NCBI GenBank assembly: GCA_033283175.1
Contig: JAWMQM010000001.1
Span: forward strand, 310,001-374,000
DNA: 64,000 nt
Direction: 5' to 3'
DNA from: Pseudomaricurvus sp033283175
GTDB lineage: Bacteria > Pseudomonadota > Gammaproteobacteria > Pseudomonadales > Cellvibrionaceae
This document shows positions 61,315-64,000 of the stretch, piece after piece. Each line of letters opens with the position of its first letter. Within the stretch, counting starts at the first letter, position 1. A program made the position numbers and the translations under genes. The notes below the pieces were generated by a model. It was not told the origin of the DNA, made no database searches, and saw only the letters and a program-made list of their open reading frames with translations.

Positions 61315-63051
61315 TCAGGTGCGCTCCGTCTTGCTTAACCACATATCCCGCATGGACCCGTCCGGCGCCACCTGCATCGGGTAGACGTGCTCGGAAGGAT
61401 CAACATGAATGTTGATAAAGACCGTCTTGTCTTTTTTGGCCATGGCTTCCGCCAGCTTGGGCTTCAGCTCATCCTTGGTGTAGATCTCCACACCTTCGTG
61501 GCCATAGGCCTCCATCAACTTGCAGAAGTCCGGCAGTGAATCCTCGTAGTGAATCTGCGAGTAACGGCTGTCGTAGACCATGTCCTGCCACTGCTTCACC
61601 ATGCCCAGGGCCTGGTTGTTGAGACAGACGATCTTCACCGGCAGGCCGTACTGGCGCAGGGTGGAGAGCTCCTGGATACACATCTGGATAGAGCCTTCGC
61701 CAGTGACAACCACGACGTCCTTGTCGCGGATAGCACAGGCTACACCCATGGCCGCCGGCAGGCCGAAGCCCATGGTGCCGAGGCCACCGGAGTTTATCCA
61801 CTGGCGCGGGCGATTGAACAGGTAGTACTGGGCCGCAAACATCTGATGCTGACCAACGTCAGAACAGACCACCGCATCGCCGTTGGTGACTTCGTACAGC
61901 GCCTTGATCGCGTCCTGCGGCATGATCATGTCGCCATCGGTGTTGTAGCGCGGTGCCGTGTAGATACCGTGACGCTCACGCCACTCGTTGATCTGCTTCC
62001 ACCAGGAAGCCAGCGCTTTCTCGTCTGGCCCCTGCCTGGACTCTTTCAGCAGCTCCAGCATCTCTGCCAGTACGCTGTCCACGGCACCCACGATGGGCAC
62101 ATCGGCAGCGATGGTCTTGGAGATGGAGGCCGGGTCGATGTCCACATGGATAATCTTGGCGTTGGGGCAGAACTTGCCCGGGGTGTTGGTCACCCGGTCG
62201 TCAAAACGCGCACCAATGGCCAGGATCAGGTCACTGTGGTGCATCGCCGTGTTGGCCTCGAAAGTACCGTGCATACCCAGCATGCCGATAAACTGTTTGT
62301 CGTTGCCGGGAAACGCGCCCAATCCCATCAGGGTATTGGTGACCGGGAAGTTCAGTTTATGGGCCAGCTCGGTGAGCTGCTCACTGGCATTGCCCAGCAC
62401 CACACCACCACCGGAGTAGATCACCGGGCGCTTGGCCTTCAGCAACATCTCCACGGCCTTTTTGATCTGGCCGGTATGACCCTTGCTGATGGGCGTGTAG
62501 GAGCGCAGCTTGACCTTCTTCGGCGGATCGTACGGGAACTTCTCCGCCGGATTAACGGTGCTCTTGGGCACGTCAACCACCACCGGGCCGGGACGGCCAG
62601 TGTTGGCGATGTAGTAGGCCTTTTTGATAATGGCCGGAATCTCGGAGGCGTGCTTGACCATAAAGCTGTGCTTTACGATGGGACGCGAGATACCCACCAT
62701 GTCGGTCTCCTGGAAGGCGTCCTCGCCGATTTTCTCGGCAGGTACCTGGCCAGAGATCACCACCATGGGGATGGAATCTGTATACGCCGTGGCGATACCT
62801 GTGATGGCATTGGTGGCACCGGGACCTGAGGTCACCAGTACCGTGCCCACCTTGCCGGTAGCGCGGGTATAGCCGTCTGCCGCGTGGGCGGCGCACTGCT
62901 CGTGTCGAACCAGAATGTGCGTGATCTTGTCCTGCTGGAACAGCGCATCATAAATATGCAGCGCCGCACCGCCGGGATAACCGAAGATCAGATCAACACC
63001 TTCTTCCTGGAGGGAGCGAATTAACATTTCGCCGCCAGATAGCATTTCCAC
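61315..63051 (-). CDS. ilvI: Acetolactate synthase large (catalytic) subunit
   Basis: A 578-residue thiamine-diphosphate enzyme for valine, leucine and isoleucine synthesis. The catalytic Glu is in VRHEQCAAHAADGYTRATG. The ThDP/Mg motif runs from GEGSIQM to LNN. The FAD site (GMHGTFEANTAMHHSDLILA) is present. GTG 63051, preceded by AAGGGG, gives VEMLSG, equivalent to the E. coli MEMLSG start. ilvC is not the next gene downstream. Confidence 0.97.
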   Translation of the reverse strand: MEMLSGGEMLIRSLQEEGVDLIFGYPGGAALHIYDALFQQDKITHILVRHEQCAAHAADGYTRATGKVGTVLVTSGPGATNAITGIATAYTDSIPMVVISGQVPAEKIGEDAFQETDMVGISRPIVKHSFMVKHASEIPAIIKKAYYIANTGRPGPVVVDVPKSTVNPAEKFPYDPPKKVKLRSYTPISKGHTGQIKKAVEMLLKAKRPVIYSGGGVVLGNASEQLTELAHKLNFPVTNTLMGLGAFPGNDKQFIGMLGMHGTFEANTAMHHSDLILAIGARFDDRVTNTPGKFCPNAKIIHVDIDPASISKTIAADVPIVGAVDSVLAEMLELLKESRQGPDEKALASWWKQINEWRERHGIYTAPRYNTDGDMIMPQDAIKALYEVTNGDAVVCSDVGQHQMFAAQYYLFNRPRQWINSGGLGTMGFGLPAAMGVACAIRDKDVVVVTGEGSIQMCIQELSTLRQYGLPVKIVCLNNQALGMVKQWQDMVYDSRYSQIHYEDSLPDFCKLMEAYGHEGVEIYTKDELKPKLAEAMAKKDKTVFINIHVDPSEHVYPMQVAPDGSMRDMWLSKTERT

Positions 63052-63530
63052 CTGTGTTCCCCTTAACTCAATAATGTGACTGCCAAAACCCCAAAAGGGT
63101 GAGGACCGTTCCACGTCAGACCGTGGCCGGGCTCAATGACAAGTTGGCTAAAGTTTGCCCGAATACACCGCCTGTGGGATAACTCTGCGGCGCAGCGGGC
63201 TGGCCGCGTTGGTGGACGCGCCCAGGCTAACGGGATGGTTCTGCAAGCGGATAGCTTGCGGAGGTAGATGCCTGCACCATGTAATTTAACAATTGGCGCA
63301 GACCAATAACCGAGGGTACGGTAGCAATCTACGGGCCATCTAGTGAAGAGCGGCATTGTCGCAATCCAACCCCCGCTAAGTCAAGGCGCGGCGCGGGTTT
63401 TACGCCGTTTGCGGCCATTTACCTCCCCGCCCGCAGCCCACGGGTGATGGCGATGAGAACAAGTCGTTGGAAGCCACCGGTTTCTCCGGCAATAATAGCG
63501 ACACAAAGCCTCTTGAGGATGATAACAATC
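63052..63530. other. ilvI upstream region (479 bases)
   Basis: Non-coding stretch between divergent ilvI and the DUF4124 gene. I see no leader peptide with branched-chain codon runs and no attenuator with a T tract. TTACGCCGTTTGCGG near 63400 and short GC repeats are present, but no confident promoter was found. Confidence 0.5.
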
Positions 63531-63983
63531 ATGGAACAGAAACGTCCCTTCACCGCCCTTCCCCTGCTGGTCGCAGCCACCTGCCTGGTGCTCGGCATCA
63601 GCGCCCAGGCGGCGCAGGAGTTTTACAAATGGAAAGACAAGGATGGCGTGACCCACTACAGCGCCACCCCACCCAAGTCGGAAACCGAAGACGCGGAAAC
63701 CGTACGCACCACCAACCTCAACCCGGGTGGTGACGAGGCCGACAGCGAGGCAGACGAACAGGGCGAGGAGCGCGCAGACAACAGCAGCGCGGATAGCAAA
63801 GCCGACGGTGATCAACCACCCAAGGATGCGGCCGCCTGCGAATCCGCCCGCAAAAACCTGGATACCCTGGGGTCCTCCCCCCGCATCCGGGTACCGGACG
63901 GCGACAGCTACCGCTACCTGACTCCCAACGAGATCCAGGAGCAGAAATCGGCCAACCAGCAGATCGTCGACCTCAACTGCTGA
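63531..63983 (+). CDS. DUF4124 domain secreted protein
   Basis: A 150-residue exported protein. The signal peptide (residues 1-27) ends ISAQAAQ. The DUF4124 motif EFYKWKDKDGVTHYSATPP follows directly, then a long acidic Asp/Glu/Ser-rich stretch and a C-terminal CESARKNLDTL...LTPNEIQEQKSANQQIVDLNC region with two cysteines. This family is common in Pseudomonas-like gammaproteobacteria and has no known function. GAGG lies 12 bases before ATG 63531. Confidence 0.82.
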   Translation: MEQKRPFTALPLLVAATCLVLGISAQAAQEFYKWKDKDGVTHYSATPPKSETEDAETVRTTNLNPGGDEADSEADEQGEERADNSSADSKADGDQPPKDAAACESARKNLDTLGSSPRIRVPDGDSYRYLTPNEIQEQKSANQQIVDLNC

Positions 63984-64000
63984 TTGTCGGATAAGGGGTC

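Noticed and set aside
61664..61760. Asp-to-Glu change in the ThDP motif of IlvI (GEGSIQM rather than GDGSIQM)
   Set aside because: I believe the Glu form is common in Pseudomonas-type IlvI, so it is probably lineage-typical and not a defect.
61549..62829. 426-residue open frame antisense to ilvI
   Set aside because: Shadow of a well-conserved enzyme gene; composition is that of reverse-complemented codons.
63115..63443. Possible ilvIH attenuator or leader peptide
   Set aside because: No run of Leu/Val/Ile codons and no terminator with a T tract was found.
1..64000. CRISPR arrays, insertion sequences, prophage, toxin-antitoxin pairs, tRNA and rRNA genes
   Set aside because: Looked for on both strands; no direct-repeat arrays, transposase or integrase motifs, or cloverleaf-like tRNA sequences were seen.

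Overview
The window is a dense, GC-rich (by eye near 60 percent) piece of a gammaproteobacterial chromosome. Gene content and order look most like the Pseudomonadales/Cellvibrionales side of the class: lpoA-yraN-diaA-dolP, miaB-ybeZ-ybeY-ybeX-lnt, leuS-lptE-holA, sspB/sspA-pet-rpsI-rplM, hisD-hisG-murA-ibaG-mlaC, and kdsD-lptC-lptA-lptB-rpoN-hpf-ptsN-rapZ-npr. The exact genus cannot be fixed from the sequence alone. I see no rRNA, tRNA, CRISPR array, transposase, integrase or prophage gene. This is mainly core chromosome with a minority of lineage-specific genes.

Layout. 1-3060: envelope and replication-control genes (lpoA cut by the window edge, yraN, diaA, dolP). 3243-10266: a more accessory stretch with a YbaK-like deacylase, an orphan exbD, a HopJ-family protein, a GIY-YIG-like coiled-coil protein, dinB with an excellent LexA box, a small conserved protein, a membrane redoxin-like protein that has lost its cysteines, and a chalcone-isomerase-like/TonB fusion. 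10346-24311: DUF1820, miaB-ybeZYX-lnt, three poorly known genes, leuS-lptE-holA and cysK. 24410-29540: minus-strand sspB, sspA, the cytochrome bc1 genes (cytochrome b and c1 fused in one reading frame) and rpsI-rplM. 29765-37988: zapE, a hydrolase, yhcB/zapG, a DegS/AlgW-like protease, hisDG, murA, ibaG and mlaC. 38242-46942: LPS transport (kdsD, lptCAB), rpoN and the nitrogen-PTS genes, mgtE and darP. 47031-51175: phosphomannomutase, phosphoglucomutase and galU (sugar-nucleotide supply). 51485-53278: fabA-fabB. 53506-60703: a CsgD/VpsT-like regulator, a degenerate RmlD-like protein, ssb, a YajR-type transporter, a MarR regulator, a DHA2 transporter and a METTL25-like methyltransferase. 60821-63983: ilvH and ilvI, then a DUF4124 protein.

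How the genes work together. Much of the window serves the cell envelope: Lnt, LptE/LptC/LptA/LptB, KdsD, MurA, MlaC, LpoA, DolP, the DegS-like protease and the sugar-nucleotide enzymes. RpoN, PtsN, Npr and RapZ link nitrogen/phosphate signalling to envelope precursor supply. The respiratory bc1 complex sits beside ribosomal protein genes and the SspA/SspB stress factors.

The observations most worth following are the single-frame cytochrome b-c1 fusion with two extra membrane helices, the secreted CHI-like/TonB fusion, the Cys-to-Ser redoxin-like membrane protein, the GIY-YIG-like protein with a duplicated helical module, the absence of mlaF, mlaE, mlaD, mlaB and kdsC from an otherwise conserved neighbourhood, and a near-consensus SOS box between dinB and an uncharacterised gene. 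I did not find a clearly new multi-gene system; the novelty is at the level of single proteins and their arrangement. Statements about other genomes come from memory and were not checked by search.
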